From a virus: a stretch of 64,000 nt of DNA. The stretch is taken from positions 62,001-126,000 of the IMG/VR virus record IMGVR_UViG_3300028844_004840. One strand, given 5' to 3'. Made by a program: the position numbers and the translations under genes. Shown piece after piece: positions 27,269 to 36,179 of the stretch. The notes under the pieces are model-generated. The model was not told the DNA's origin. It ran no database searches and saw nothing but the letters and a program-made list of their open reading frames with translations. Numbering within the stretch: position 1 is the first letter of the stretch; every line of letters begins with the position of its first letter.

Positions 27269-29524
27269 TTAGTGAGTAGCGGCCCACGTCATACCAATAG
27301 CGGATTCGGCGGTTACAGGGCAGTTGAAATTAAAATGCTCCCCTGCAAGAGGTGCCGCAGCTTCCATTATTTCAGCGGCGCGTTCTGCCAAGTCTTCGCG
27401 TACTGCGATCTGAATTTCGTCGTGAGACCACGAGCAGAAGAAATATTCTAAATTGGGGCCGTGATCCCACCCTTCTTCATAGAACATATCGTCAACAAGT
27501 AGACACCATTTCTTCGCAATTAGCGCACCGTCAGATTGCAGGCGAAGATTCAACGCAGAATGCTTTGAGCGTGCATATAATCGACGTCCGTCCAGTCCGC
27601 GAATGGTGTTAGAGTTCTTTCGCATCTCTTTGTGAATTTCACGGATCGCCTTCTGTAGTGAAGGCATCGCCGCCATGAGCTTTGATCGAAGTGTCTTACC
27701 TAAAGACTGCTGACGGGCTGCGGATGAGAATGGCTCAACAATAGAACCAAGCTTTCCGTCCCCTCCGCCATACATGGCGGCGTACAGGAGGCGCTTAGCC
27801 ACTGATCGTGTAATTCCCGCCAACTGGGCGTTTCGAGCGTGAATATCTCCGTTGAGTACTACGTCCACGATTTCTCCACCATCAAACGGGAACGTAAGAT
27901 TCCCTAGGCAACGAAATTCGATTCCCGAGAGATCGCATCCTACCAGCTTATAGCCTTTAGGTACGGTAAACAATTCGCGGCAATCGTATCCGTAATCCCC
28001 CGCGCGTCCGCGTGCCACGATAGACCACTCAGATTTATTCTCTTTCCACTTTGATGATACGATGATAGGCGCACTCCAGCTATTTACGTTCCCAGCGTTT
28101 TTAGAAAGAAACTCCTCTCCTTTTTCTTTCGCCATTTCAGGAGTTATTCCTTTGTCTTCGTTAGCTCCAAATTCCACCGCATTTACCCCCGGCACCTGTG
28201 AGATGTTTGGGGAAGAGTGTGTAGCACGTCCTGATACGGTTCCACCTACATTTACACGTCCGTGGATTCGTCCGTCACTGCGGAGTAATTTCAGCCATCC
28301 ATTTTTACCGTCAGATACTTGTCCTAGTCGTTTTTTGTAAAAGAATAATTCCGCCAATGTTGCAGCCAAAGGAACATCATCAGCAAGATCTCGTAGGATT
28401 TCATCATTAACTTTGGCTGCACCTTTTTCCGTGAAGTCTTGCGGTTCCCACCCATACAACGTTTTTAAACGATCTGTAATTTGAGGACGTGAATTGGGGT
28501 TGAATTCTTTCAATTCAATTTTCACTAGAGGAACATCCGCATAAACATCTGGCATCATCTTACGAAAGTCTCCACCAGCCGCAGCCTTTGCACGAGATTT
28601 ACTTCTGTCTATGTTGCGCTTGTAGGTATCAACGTTTCCCCATGTGCGGCGGGCGTGGTGTTCTCCATGTTCTGTTACAAATTCGTCCGTGTGGGCTTTT
28701 AACGGTCGATGCCATTTTCCGATATCCGCCGTAGCTTCCTCTGCGAGTGCATCGTATTGCGTCTGAAAATCTTGAGCCAGTTTGTCCGCTTTATTTTTGT
28801 CAAACACAAACCCATTACGCTCTTGCTTTACCATTAGATCATGTATTTGGTGCTCCATAATGGTAGCTTCGCGGGACCAATTGCAGCGTAGAATACTTGT
28901 CCACACCAACATGTTAACGTCAACATCGTTGATACAGTAGTCGTGCATATTCTGACTCCACGTGCCCCAGACGTAGTGGTGTAACTCCTCTGTAGTCGGT
29001 GCATCTAGTCCTTTTTCTTTGTGAATATCCTTTAGTTCGTTTTCACGGTCTTTCTTATAGTCGCCTTTATGCATCCCAAGACGTTGGCCCCAGCCTTCAA
29101 GGCCCTGTGTACCAATTAGTCGCCCAGCCAGTTTACCTGTTGACGCTAATCGAAAATCTTTTTCCTTTTGATCTGCAAAACACATGCGAACCATGACCAG
29201 TGTGTCAACAATACGGGCTTCGGGAACGAAATATGGATATATAAGTGCAATCGCGGGGATATCAAAGTCGATGATGTTGTGTCCGATGATTGTCTTCGCA
29301 TCCATCAGGATTTTTACACCTTCTTCGAGGTTATTTCCTTCATCGTTGTTAACAAATTCTATCGTCTTTTCAGTGTGAATATCTTTGATCACAAGGCAGT
29401 GAATTCGATCCATGCAGAACGGTGGTTCGACGTGTTCGGGTAAAAGCCCGTTGGTCTCGATATCGAATATTACTTCTTCGAATTCGCCCGTCACGATCTG
29501 GATTGGATTGAATGAGTAAGTCAT
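27269..29524 (-). CDS. polA: family A DNA polymerase with 3'-5' exonuclease domain
   Basis: 751 aa from ATG 29524; an upstream TTG at 29602 lies in a hairpin and has no site. The exonuclease domain carries FDIETNGL (about 19-26), IIGHNIIDFDIPA and YCINDVDVNM. The polymerase domain carries motif A GCDLSGIEFRCLG (about 533), motif B RSVAKRLLYAAMYGGG (about 580) and motif C WSHDEIQI (about 703). The residue equivalent to E. coli Pol I Phe762 is Tyr, as in T7 polymerase. No 5' nuclease domain is present. This is the replicative polymerase candidate. Confidence 0.93.
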   Translation of the reverse strand: MTYSFNPIQIVTGEFEEVIFDIETNGLLPEHVEPPFCMDRIHCLVIKDIHTEKTIEFVNNDEGNNLEEGVKILMDAKTIIGHNIIDFDIPAIALIYPYFVPEARIVDTLVMVRMCFADQKEKDFRLASTGKLAGRLIGTQGLEGWGQRLGMHKGDYKKDRENELKDIHKEKGLDAPTTEELHHYVWGTWSQNMHDYCINDVDVNMLVWTSILRCNWSREATIMEHQIHDLMVKQERNGFVFDKNKADKLAQDFQTQYDALAEEATADIGKWHRPLKAHTDEFVTEHGEHHARRTWGNVDTYKRNIDRSKSRAKAAAGGDFRKMMPDVYADVPLVKIELKEFNPNSRPQITDRLKTLYGWEPQDFTEKGAAKVNDEILRDLADDVPLAATLAELFFYKKRLGQVSDGKNGWLKLLRSDGRIHGRVNVGGTVSGRATHSSPNISQVPGVNAVEFGANEDKGITPEMAKEKGEEFLSKNAGNVNSWSAPIIVSSKWKENKSEWSIVARGRAGDYGYDCRELFTVPKGYKLVGCDLSGIEFRCLGNLTFPFDGGEIVDVVLNGDIHARNAQLAGITRSVAKRLLYAAMYGGGDGKLGSIVEPFSSAARQQSLGKTLRSKLMAAMPSLQKAIREIHKEMRKNSNTIRGLDGRRLYARSKHSALNLRLQSDGALIAKKWCLLVDDMFYEEGWDHGPNLEYFFCSWSHDEIQIAVREDLAERAAEIMEAAAPLAGEHFNFNCPVTAESAIGMTWAATH

Positions 29525-29565
29525 TGTTTTAATGTCCACATTTCGATTAGTTGTTGAGTTAATAA

Positions 29566-29613
29566 CGTGACTCTGCCGTAACAGGTCGGGGGCTGATAAC
29601 AAACAGAGTCACG
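29566..29613. promoter_or_regulatory. long hairpin in polymerase leader
   Basis: A perfect 10-bp inverted repeat, CGTGACTCTG (29566-29575) and CAGAGTCACG (29604-29613), encloses 28 nt between the restriction-enzyme-like gene and polA. It could be a terminator for the first or a regulatory structure for the second. Confidence 0.45.
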
Positions 29614-29648
29614 CGTATTGGCAGCGTGTCGATAGACACATTAATTAT

Positions 29649-30191
29649 TTACGCCGCCGCTACATCCTCAGTAGTGGTTTCCTTGGAAGCCCATGACGGT
29701 GTCACGTCTTTCAGATACATCGCTGTACCGACTTCACGCACGTAGTCGATTGGAATTTTAGGATTATTCAAGTGTGTACGCCCTTTTAAAGAGCGTCGCC
29801 ACTTGGCGAACACAGGCATAAGTGCAGCCGATTCAACCAAGTAGGCTTCGACAAGGGTACTATCTTTATATGTAGCAAACACGAAACGGCGTGCCATAAA
29901 TCGGTCGATAACTGCGGTATTCAGGTGATGATTTGTTGAGAATCCTGAGTTCTTTTTGTTCAAATCGACCGTTTTAATTTCGTATTCGTTTCCAATGCGA
30001 TCCATGGCGTCTGGACCGCGACGTCCTGGGTGGATATCTAGACCAGTTGCTATCGCGATTTGCAGGACTTTTACGCCGTTGTCCGAGAATGGGTCCGCGA
30101 TGCCGTACGACTTGGCGAGGTGTTTCAGCTTGTCAGTGGCTTCGAGTGCGTCTTCCATTTCGGTCCAGCGCAGGTTCATATGTGTTGGCAT
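29649..30191 (-). CDS. R.PvuII-like type II restriction endonuclease homologue
   Basis: 180 aa. It aligns along most of its length with R.PvuII (157 aa; cuts CAGCTG): KSYGIADPFSDNGVKVLQ, TGLDIHPGRRGPDAMDRIG, NEYEIKTVDL, FSTNHHLN and LNNPKIPIDYV all have clear counterparts. The catalytic set maps three residues later than in PvuII: Asp61, Glu71, Lys73. Two of the three recognition-loop histidines are kept (His88, His89). No DNA methyltransferase is visible in the window, and I found no CAGCTG site. It may degrade host DNA or exclude rivals. It lies between HD phosphohydrolase and polA genes. Confidence 0.85.
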   Translation of the reverse strand: MPTHMNLRWTEMEDALEATDKLKHLAKSYGIADPFSDNGVKVLQIAIATGLDIHPGRRGPDAMDRIGNEYEIKTVDLNKKNSGFSTNHHLNTAVIDRFMARRFVFATYKDSTLVEAYLVESAALMPVFAKWRRSLKGRTHLNNPKIPIDYVREVGTAMYLKDVTPSWASKETTTEDVAAA

Positions 30192-30194
30192 TGT

Positions 30195-30776
30195 TTACTC
30201 CTTGATTCCGAGTGCATCGCACGCGGCGAGGTATTCGTCACGCGCTTTCTTTGGTCGCCACGGATAAAAGTCCGAGTCGATTTCGTAAAGTGTCTGCTCG
30301 GCGCGGCCGGGGAACTGGTCCCACTCCCACGGCGAGGTTGTCGTAAGCTCTTCGGCTTCCGCATAAAGCAGTTGAATGTCTGCCCACTTGACGTAGGCTT
30401 CAATGCCATCGTCATATGGAACGCCGTAACGTGTGCGGAATGCTTGAGCACTTCCGTTTTCGAAACGGCGGTAGTCTGGTAAAAGTGATTTGAGGGGAGA
30501 GTTTACATCGCCCCATGCGTATTCAGGGGCGTCGTGGGTCAAAGCCCACTTGCGTACATACTCTGGTGCTCCTCGCTGTACCAAAAGACGCTCAACGTAC
30601 ACGCTATGTTGCGCAACTGAGTATATGTCGTCTTCGTATCTGTCTGAGAGATGTCCTGTGAATCGGCAGATACGGCTTAGCGCTCGTGCAATATCCGGTA
30701 GATAAAATTCAGATGGATCGTGAGGACCGAAGTGAAACTTACGTCCGGTCGCGGTTGTGATATACGGGTGTGTCAT
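30195..30776 (-). CDS. HD-domain phosphohydrolase, YfbR-like 5'-nucleotidase
   Basis: 193 aa. HD metal site: His57 (SVAQHSVYV), His81-Asp82 (ALTHDAPEYAWGD) and an Asp in VKWADIQLL (about 133). This pattern matches the YfbR group, which dephosphorylates deoxynucleoside 5'-monophosphates. In phages it tunes nucleotide pools. It lies 3 nt before the PvuII-like gene and has its own promoter-like site. Confidence 0.8.
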   Translation of the reverse strand: MTHPYITTATGRKFHFGPHDPSEFYLPDIARALSRICRFTGHLSDRYEDDIYSVAQHSVYVERLLVQRGAPEYVRKWALTHDAPEYAWGDVNSPLKSLLPDYRRFENGSAQAFRTRYGVPYDDGIEAYVKWADIQLLYAEAEELTTTSPWEWDQFPGRAEQTLYEIDSDFYPWRPKKARDEYLAACDALGIKE

Positions 30777-30799
30777 TCGTTGTCCTCATTGGTTTGGTT

Positions 30800-30827
30800 C
30801 TTTTATCATAAAACTTGTTGGTGTCAA
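30800..30827 (-). promoter_or_regulatory. promoter-like site for HD/restriction-enzyme genes
   Basis: Minus strand: TTGACA (30822-30827), 16-nt spacer, TAAAAG (30800-30805); the -10 is a weak match. Confidence 0.4.
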
Positions 30828-30864
30828 TACTTAAATTTAAAATATCCCCGCAATCTGCGAAGTG

Positions 30865-32658
30865 TCAATCCAGTGCCTCTTTAATTACGCCCATTTTTTC
30901 TAACAAGGCTATCGCCATTCGGCTTTCAATGGACCCGTCTACCACAAGGTGCTGTACAAGTACAGCATTTAATTGTCCGTGTCGCCATGCACGATCTTCG
31001 GCTTGCTCAATCATCGCAGGAACCCAATCTAGTTCCGCAAATACAACAAAGCGCGCGCGCGTCAATGTAAAACCAACACCCATAGCAATGATGTTTCCAA
31101 GTATCACATCGAGATGCCCGTCTTGGAAATCGTCCACGATGTCCTGGCGCTTGTCTGGATGGACGTCTCCGGTAATCACACCGACGCGAATTCCTTTCTT
31201 TTCAAGGCGCTCTTTGATCGATTTGATTACCGACTTGTGGTATCCAAAACAAATTACAGGCTCGCCGCACTGGACCAGTTTCTCGACGTGCTCTACCACC
31301 AATCCGACCTTGGCTAGTGCCACTTCTTCACGTGCCGAGCTGATTTCGGTGAACATGATTTGTTCTGGTGCGGAGAGCGTTTTTACCGCCTCGCCCCAAT
31401 CAGGTTCTTCTCCTGATTGTTCTGCCAAAGCTGCTGCCAATTTGTCACAAAGGTTGTCGATGTATCGGAACAGATTTGAAGTATCGATTCCCAGTACTGA
31501 TTTCTCGTAGGCTTCCAACGCGTTCTCGACGCGGTTTTGCTCTTTCTTGACAGGTGCTTCCAGTTTGTCTTTTGGAAGTAGAACCATTTCGCGGTTTTTG
31601 TCGGGCAGCTCTTTCAGCACCGATTGCTTATCGCGACGTACCATGAAACGCTCACGCAGGAGACGGTTAAGTTCTTCAAGATTTGACGCGCCGGACGAAT
31701 CAAGGCCCCCGAACGATTCCTGTGCGTCACAGTACGTTAGTGCGTATTTTCTCCAGTTCAGCCCTAGTCCCTCAGGGTCGCACGCTCTAATAATCGTCCA
31801 AAGTTCTGATGGTTTTGAAAGAATTGGCGTCCCAGTTAGGTACAGGTGGTGTGCAGCCTCGATAGGCGTGAATACTTTTTTCGATATTCCTTTCTTTCGA
31901 CTTGCCTTACGCTCTCCGCCAAAAACACACATGGATCGTAGTGACGTTGCCGTTTTTAACAGGTGGGCTTCGTCGCAGATAACAAGGTCCCATTCGACTT
32001 TTTTGATCTGATCATCGAACGCTTCAAGCATGTCGTAGTTGACGATACACACATCAGCGGCAGGCCAGAAGTGTTCCGTACGCGATTTTGATATAGGCTT
32101 ATCGCGGTGATCCCGCGCTCGGCCTCCGTTAGGCATGAACACCGGATCATTGTGCAATATTGACGCAGTTTGTCCCACAGATAACCCGTGAACGTCCCAG
32201 CGCTCCCACTCACGCTTCCAATTGCGTTTCAATGACGCAGGGCAGATGATAAGGATTTTATTCAATTTCTTGGTGTTGTGTAATCCGATAGCCTGAATCG
32301 TTTTACCCAGCCCCGGAGGGTCGGCTATCAGAGTTCTGGAGCGCTTGGAGGCGTACTCTATCCCAGCGCGTTGGAAGGGCATGTAAGCAAGCCCCTCAGG
32401 GGCAGGGAATTCTGCCACGGTGTCTTCTGCCCAAGATGCGTCAATCGCCGCCTGACGGATCGCTAGGGCGTTGTCAAGGTACTCTTTAGCTGCACCAATC
32501 GCCCAATCCTTTACAAGTAGAGCTTTTTCTTCATCAGCAGTCCACCAATGCTTTCGACGGAAGTCGTACTTCCACTTAGCACGTTTCAGTGCAAAACGAT
32601 CTTTCTCGTATTTACGTGTGGTTACAAACTTACCATCAATACGGTCAAATTGGGTCAT
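30865..32658 (-). CDS. SNF2-family DNA translocase/helicase
   Basis: 597 aa. Motifs: Walker A DPPGLGKT (about 113-120), motif Ia LIICPASLKRNW, DEAH-type box CDEAH (about 228), LTGTP, then C-terminal FGYHKSVIKS, GVGFTLTRARFV and QAEDRAWRHGQ. The single-protein SMARCAL1/UvsW-like layout suggests annealing or fork-remodelling activity on DNA. Common in large replicating phages. Start ATG is followed by MTQFDRIDGKFV, a short N-terminal substrate-binding region. Confidence 0.87.
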   Translation of the reverse strand: MTQFDRIDGKFVTTRKYEKDRFALKRAKWKYDFRRKHWWTADEEKALLVKDWAIGAAKEYLDNALAIRQAAIDASWAEDTVAEFPAPEGLAYMPFQRAGIEYASKRSRTLIADPPGLGKTIQAIGLHNTKKLNKILIICPASLKRNWKREWERWDVHGLSVGQTASILHNDPVFMPNGGRARDHRDKPISKSRTEHFWPAADVCIVNYDMLEAFDDQIKKVEWDLVICDEAHLLKTATSLRSMCVFGGERKASRKKGISKKVFTPIEAAHHLYLTGTPILSKPSELWTIIRACDPEGLGLNWRKYALTYCDAQESFGGLDSSGASNLEELNRLLRERFMVRRDKQSVLKELPDKNREMVLLPKDKLEAPVKKEQNRVENALEAYEKSVLGIDTSNLFRYIDNLCDKLAAALAEQSGEEPDWGEAVKTLSAPEQIMFTEISSAREEVALAKVGLVVEHVEKLVQCGEPVICFGYHKSVIKSIKERLEKKGIRVGVITGDVHPDKRQDIVDDFQDGHLDVILGNIIAMGVGFTLTRARFVVFAELDWVPAMIEQAEDRAWRHGQLNAVLVQHLVVDGSIESRMAIALLEKMGVIKEALD

Positions 32659-32696
32659 GAAATCGAAACACCTTAACGGATTAGAGAAACTTGAGT

Positions 32697-33167
32697 TTAT
32701 CCTAGTAGATTGGAAAAGATTTTAATAACAGCGTTTTCACCTTCCTCAAGCGTGACTCTGTCAGGAACCGCGATATAACCATCAGGAGGAATCACCGTAA
32801 ACGTGTCAGGGTCATTACCGCTACGCGGTTCTGGCACAACAATAACAACTTCACCTTTTATCTGAAAGTCGTACCGAGTGTGTGTCGTATCCGCGAACAC
32901 CAATCGGTTGTGGATAGTCACGTCAGCAAAGTGAAACTCACCTTCGGCAGGACTTTCAACAGCTATCAGCATAGGAGTATGTACGGCTGCTCTGGAGACG
33001 GCTGGAGATGTAAACGGCCTGTTTTCAGTGCCTTTGAAAGGCTCTGTACTCTGTCCACAGCAAGGTGCAGTTCTGCTTCCGTCTCCATGTTCTAGGTAGA
33101 TGCCATGCCCATCTGCATATGCAGATGAACATGTAATCAGGGCAATTAAAGATACCCAGCGACGCAT
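32697..33167 (-). CDS. exported hypothetical protein
   Basis: 156 aa from ATG 33167, which overlaps the preceding stop (TGATG). A Sec signal peptide is clear (MRRWVSLIALITCSSAYADG, cleavage after AYA). The mature part is beta-rich with two adjacent Cys (APCCGQ). It could be periplasmic, perhaps modifying the envelope during infection; no family is recognised. A dispersed-family hairpin lies at 32817-32829. Confidence 0.6.
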   Translation of the reverse strand: MRRWVSLIALITCSSAYADGHGIYLEHGDGSRTAPCCGQSTEPFKGTENRPFTSPAVSRAAVHTPMLIAVESPAEGEFHFADVTIHNRLVFADTTHTRYDFQIKGEVVIVVPEPRSGNDPDTFTVIPPDGYIAVPDRVTLEEGENAVIKIFSNLLG

Positions 33168-33388
33168 CACGCAGTTCCAGCCATGTGTTGGATAACCGCC
33201 AAGCGGAAATCCTGTGGACACGTGTTAGACGTGAATTTACGACGCCCCGCACGATTGAGTGGTAGGGGAGATTTCATTCGTGAAATATTTTTTCCCTTAA
33301 CAACCTCGTTTTCGTGTCGTCTGCGATATTTTTCTGCTCGGCGATTCTCGGCGCGGAGTACTTGGCGTGTGGGAGTGTTGGTATTCAT
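33167..33388 (-). CDS. small basic hypothetical protein
   Basis: 73 aa, strongly basic with an Arg-rich N-terminal half (RQVLRAENRRAEKYRRRHEN), pI high, suggesting nucleic-acid contact. GGAGACCAAC precedes the ATG, and a promoter-like site lies 36 nt upstream. Confidence 0.5.
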   Translation of the reverse strand: MNTNTPTRQVLRAENRRAEKYRRRHENEVVKGKNISRMKSPLPLNRAGRRKFTSNTCPQDFRLAVIQHMAGTA

Positions 33389-33423
33389 GTTGGTCTCCTT
33401 ATGATATGATTCGATAATAACCT

Positions 33424-33451
33424 ATACTATCATCTTGGGTTTCGTAGTCAA
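33424..33451 (-). promoter_or_regulatory. promoter-like site
   Basis: Minus strand: TTGACT (33446-33451), 16-nt spacer, TAGTAT (33424-33429), in the 97-nt gap before the gene starting at 33388. Confidence 0.45.
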
Positions 33452-33485
33452 GAGTAACTTTTCCGTCGAAAATTCTGTCACCTGT

Positions 33486-33788
33486 TTATGACACAGTCTT
33501 GATAAGACAGCGCCGTGTTTGTTGCTTCAAGCGAGTTTTCACCTCTTCATGAAATTCGACGCGTTTATCTTTTGATTGCTGTATGAAATATTCGTCGGTG
33601 GGATAGCAATCACTGATGAGGCAATGAAAACCATATTCGTCAAGGCCTTCTTTCACCCATAAATCATACGCGTGTAGGGCTTGCTGAATTGCGTCATCGC
33701 GGTCGGTGGCTGCGACAATCACGTCTGAGCAATAAAAGCCCATCAATACATCGCTATCCATGTACCAGAGTGCAGGTGTCTTGTGCAT
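33486..33788 (-). CDS. hypothetical 100-aa protein
   Basis: 100 aa, soluble, alpha/beta, Cys- and Tyr-containing (CLISDCYPTDEYF). GGAGACTAAC precedes the ATG. One nt from the upstream gene. No family recognised. Confidence 0.55.
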   Translation of the reverse strand: MHKTPALWYMDSDVLMGFYCSDVIVAATDRDDAIQQALHAYDLWVKEGLDEYGFHCLISDCYPTDEYFIQQSKDKRVEFHEEVKTRLKQQTRRCLIKTVS

Positions 33789-33789
33789 G

Positions 33790-34080
33790 TTAGTCTCCTT
33801 TTATTGTGGATAGTAGGTTTTGAAAGTGTTTTTCTGCTGCAGCGGTTGCATGCGTTTCGGTGTCGAATCCTGTCACAAAATTAACCGGAAAATATTTCGA
33901 TTCTTGTGCGAGCAATCTTGTGTCAAATTCATCGTATTGTTCCAGCGAGGTAAAGAATCCAAAACTGTATCCAGAAGTCGGCCTGATTGGATGGGTCACA
34001 TGATTCTGTCCCACAGAGTAAGCGCACCCAATGCATGGAATTACGGCGTCTCCTTCTTCATTCCAATTTAAATCCACCAT
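33790..34080 (-). CDS. hypothetical 96-aa protein
   Basis: 96 aa with a possible small metal site (IPCIGCAYSVGQNH). GGAGGAATTT precedes the ATG. No family recognised. Confidence 0.55.
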   Translation of the reverse strand: MVDLNWNEEGDAVIPCIGCAYSVGQNHVTHPIRPTSGYSFGFFTSLEQYDEFDTRLLAQESKYFPVNFVTGFDTETHATAAAEKHFQNLLSTIKGD

Positions 34081-34089
34081 AAATTCCTC

Positions 34090-34572
34090 CTATAATTCAA
34101 TTAACTCCGCGTTAGCGGGAAGATACAACGGGTGTTTCGGGTGTCCGTCCTTTGTCTTACCAAGACACATAATAGGTTTCTCCACCGATTGCAACAAAGA
34201 AATAACTTTTTCATTTCGTTCGTACAATGCGCCGTTAGTTCCCCAAGCACATACGATGATATCAGCCTCTTCTGCTGCCATCACAATGATTTCATCATTG
34301 TCCGCACCGATTGGTTCTTCCGCCGTCTTCAACTCTTTTGGGTCAGTGGCGCGGAAGGCAAATAGGTTTACAACTTCGATCATGCCGCAGTTCTCTCGTT
34401 GGGCGAAACTAGTACAGCGACGTATTGTAGGGTCATCGTCAACCGCGTCAGCGGTCGATGGGTTCAGCATGATGAATAGCATCACCGGATCCATCGAATC
34501 CCATTCACGGATTAGATTGTAGCGGTACACGCCATCCTCAGATAAAATTGCGTCTTTTAGAATGTCAGTCAT
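34090..34572 (-). CDS. DUF1643 family protein
   Basis: 160 aa from ATG 34572. The DUF1643 pattern is clear: YRYNLIREWD, MLNPSTADAVDDDPTIRRC, NLFAFRATDPKEL, CAWGTNG and KTKDGHPKHPLYL. The family occurs in phages and bacteria and has no established biochemical role. Overlaps the upstream gene by 8 nt. It carries two dispersed-family hairpins (34107-34118 and 34442-34455). Confidence 0.8.
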   Translation of the reverse strand: MTDILKDAILSEDGVYRYNLIREWDSMDPVMLFIMLNPSTADAVDDDPTIRRCTSFAQRENCGMIEVVNLFAFRATDPKELKTAEEPIGADNDEIIVMAAEEADIIVCAWGTNGALYERNEKVISLLQSVEKPIMCLGKTKDGHPKHPLYLPANAELIEL

Positions 34573-34912
34573 AATATACTTGTCCTTCAAGTGTTGCGGC
34601 TTGACTATACATATTTGATGAATAGTTTGATATGGATACGGTTCGAAACATCACCTTGGCAGGGCCTTGCATGCCAATAAAATCATACGACTCTCCGTTT
34701 ATCTCGCCTGGATTAGTGTGCGCGCCAATGTGCATGTATATTGTTACGGATTCTTGTTGAGAATGATTCATTGAACAAATTTTGTGATGCACCGATATTA
34801 ACTCGGCTTCGTGGAATTCATCACAAATATCCACGGCCAATTCGAACGCAGTGGGAGGGCGGTGCCCATCATCGAAATGGTCCCACGTGTACGGTATGAT
34901 AGGTTCACCCAC
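34565..34912 (-). CDS. hypothetical 115-aa protein
   Basis: 115 aa using a GTG start at 34912 with GGAGGAAATAGAA upstream. Mixed alpha/beta, His-rich centre (SVHHKICSMNHSQ). Overlaps by 8 nt on each side. No family recognised. Confidence 0.5.
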   Translation of the reverse strand: MGEPIIPYTWDHFDDGHRPPTAFELAVDICDEFHEAELISVHHKICSMNHSQQESVTIYMHIGAHTNPGEINGESYDFIGMQGPAKVMFRTVSISNYSSNMYSQAATLEGQVYYD

Positions 34913-35099
34913 TTCTATTTCCTCCTAGCCACTGAAATACAGTTACCGATACGTGTGGTGGGGGGAATTGGCTTTGCACTGCCAGGCGTTCTGTTACAAC
35001 GACCTCGACTTTACAGGTTCGCGGAAGTTGATAAATAAGATCGTTCAGCTCCGCCGTCTTCTCGCCAATAAGTTTTGTTTGCGCAGTTATATCCATCAT
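34905..35099 (-). CDS. hypothetical 64-aa protein
   Basis: 64 aa from the ATG at 35099, which overlaps the RNA ligase stop (ATGA). Short helix (LIGEKTAELNDLIYQL) then two strands (KVEVVVTER, VSVTVFQWL). Coupled to the ligase gene. No family recognised. Confidence 0.5.
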   Translation of the reverse strand: MMDITAQTKLIGEKTAELNDLIYQLPRTCKVEVVVTERLAVQSQFPPPHVSVTVFQWLGGNRSG

Positions 35100-36085
35100 A
35101 CGATTGCCGTCGCTTTGGCGCGGAACCACAGTTTCGCTGCGGTGATGACGTACTTTTGCACCTGTTTCCATTCGAGATCCATTTCAGAGAGTTCTTCGCC
35201 ACTTTCTTTCGCCACGTCTTGTCCAATCCACTTGAGAAAGTCGCCAGTCTTTTCCAGTGTTGCAATCCCGCCACACCCTTCGGAAACAGCCTGTTCACAG
35301 CGTGCTTCGGTAACAAACGTCTTCACAAAGTCTTCTACACCTTTTGGAATGACCAAATCACGAACGACCGCTGGACCCGCTTTAGCACCGTGTCCTTCGC
35401 ACTTGGCTTTGAACGTTAGCGCACTGTACACGTTTCGGTCGATGCCCTGCGCCATTGGAACGAACACCAGACCTTCCCCAGGACCTTCTACGCCGAAAAT
35501 TTCTTCTATGAAAGGATCTCGTTCACCGATGATATTTGCCTGACGATTTGCCCAACTGGCAAAATAGTCACACAAACTGGCATCCGCGAAATTCATCATA
35601 TTAGGAACTTCGATGAACCATGGCAGAACTAAAAGGTTGTCAAGATCAGGCACGGCTGCTTCGATCACGTCAGGATCTGTGTACATGGCGTCCCCAACTT
35701 GTACCGCAAAAATGAAGAAGTATTTCTTTGCCAACGTAGAGACTGCATCTTTTTTCTGGATGCCCGGACCTGCCCATTCTCCGTGAACCACTACGTCATC
35801 GCGTTGTAGGCTCAGTGCCGTCAGGAATTTAGTGGCAGCTACGCGCCAGTCGCTGTCGTTCTTGTCCACGAAACCTGCAAAACCAAATTGATCTTCTCCT
35901 ACGAATATATCGCGGTTGCGTCCCTGCGCTACCACGTCCCCCTTCGCTGAAATACGTACGGCGGCATTGGTGCCGTGGAGTTTGATCTTCGCGCCATACT
36001 TTACCGATGAAGGTACGTCGAAACGTTGTTGGCTGCGGTATACGTGTGCGTAGCTCTCGATGCTTGGAAATTTGATATGTGACAT
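35096..36085 (-). CDS. RNA ligase, T4 Rnl2-like
   Basis: 329 aa. Adenylate-forming ligase motifs: motif I KLHGTNA with Lys35 as the nucleophile (same position as in T4 Rnl2), motif IIIa HGEWAGPG, motif IV EGLVFVP and motif V LTFKAK. Rnl2-type ligases seal nicked double-stranded RNA from 3'-OH and 5'-PO4 ends. The C-terminal 90 residues form a helical domain. A promoter-like site lies just upstream, so it starts its own operon. A second RNA ligase (Rnl1-like) is at 47079-48365. Confidence 0.88.
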   Translation of the reverse strand: MSHIKFPSIESYAHVYRSQQRFDVPSSVKYGAKIKLHGTNAAVRISAKGDVVAQGRNRDIFVGEDQFGFAGFVDKNDSDWRVAATKFLTALSLQRDDVVVHGEWAGPGIQKKDAVSTLAKKYFFIFAVQVGDAMYTDPDVIEAAVPDLDNLLVLPWFIEVPNMMNFADASLCDYFASWANRQANIIGERDPFIEEIFGVEGPGEGLVFVPMAQGIDRNVYSALTFKAKCEGHGAKAGPAVVRDLVIPKGVEDFVKTFVTEARCEQAVSEGCGGIATLEKTGDFLKWIGQDVAKESGEELSEMDLEWKQVQKYVITAAKLWFRAKATAIV

Positions 36086-36113
36086 TAGGTCCTCCTATTT
36101 GTTGTTGTAGCTG

Positions 36114-36142
36114 AACCTAAGTGATTCGCCCTACATCGTCAA
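36114..36142 (-). promoter_or_regulatory. promoter-like site for Rnl2-like operon
   Basis: Minus strand: TTGACG (36137-36142), 17-nt spacer, TAGGTT (36114-36119), ahead of the ligase gene and its TAGGAGGACC ribosome site. Confidence 0.45.
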
Positions 36143-36179
36143 GTGGTTTTGAATACTTTCGAAATAGCCTCTCCATTAT

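Noticed and set aside
29524-29602. TTG start for the polymerase
   Set aside because: It lies in the loop of a 10-bp hairpin, with no ribosome site; the added residues do not resemble polymerase.
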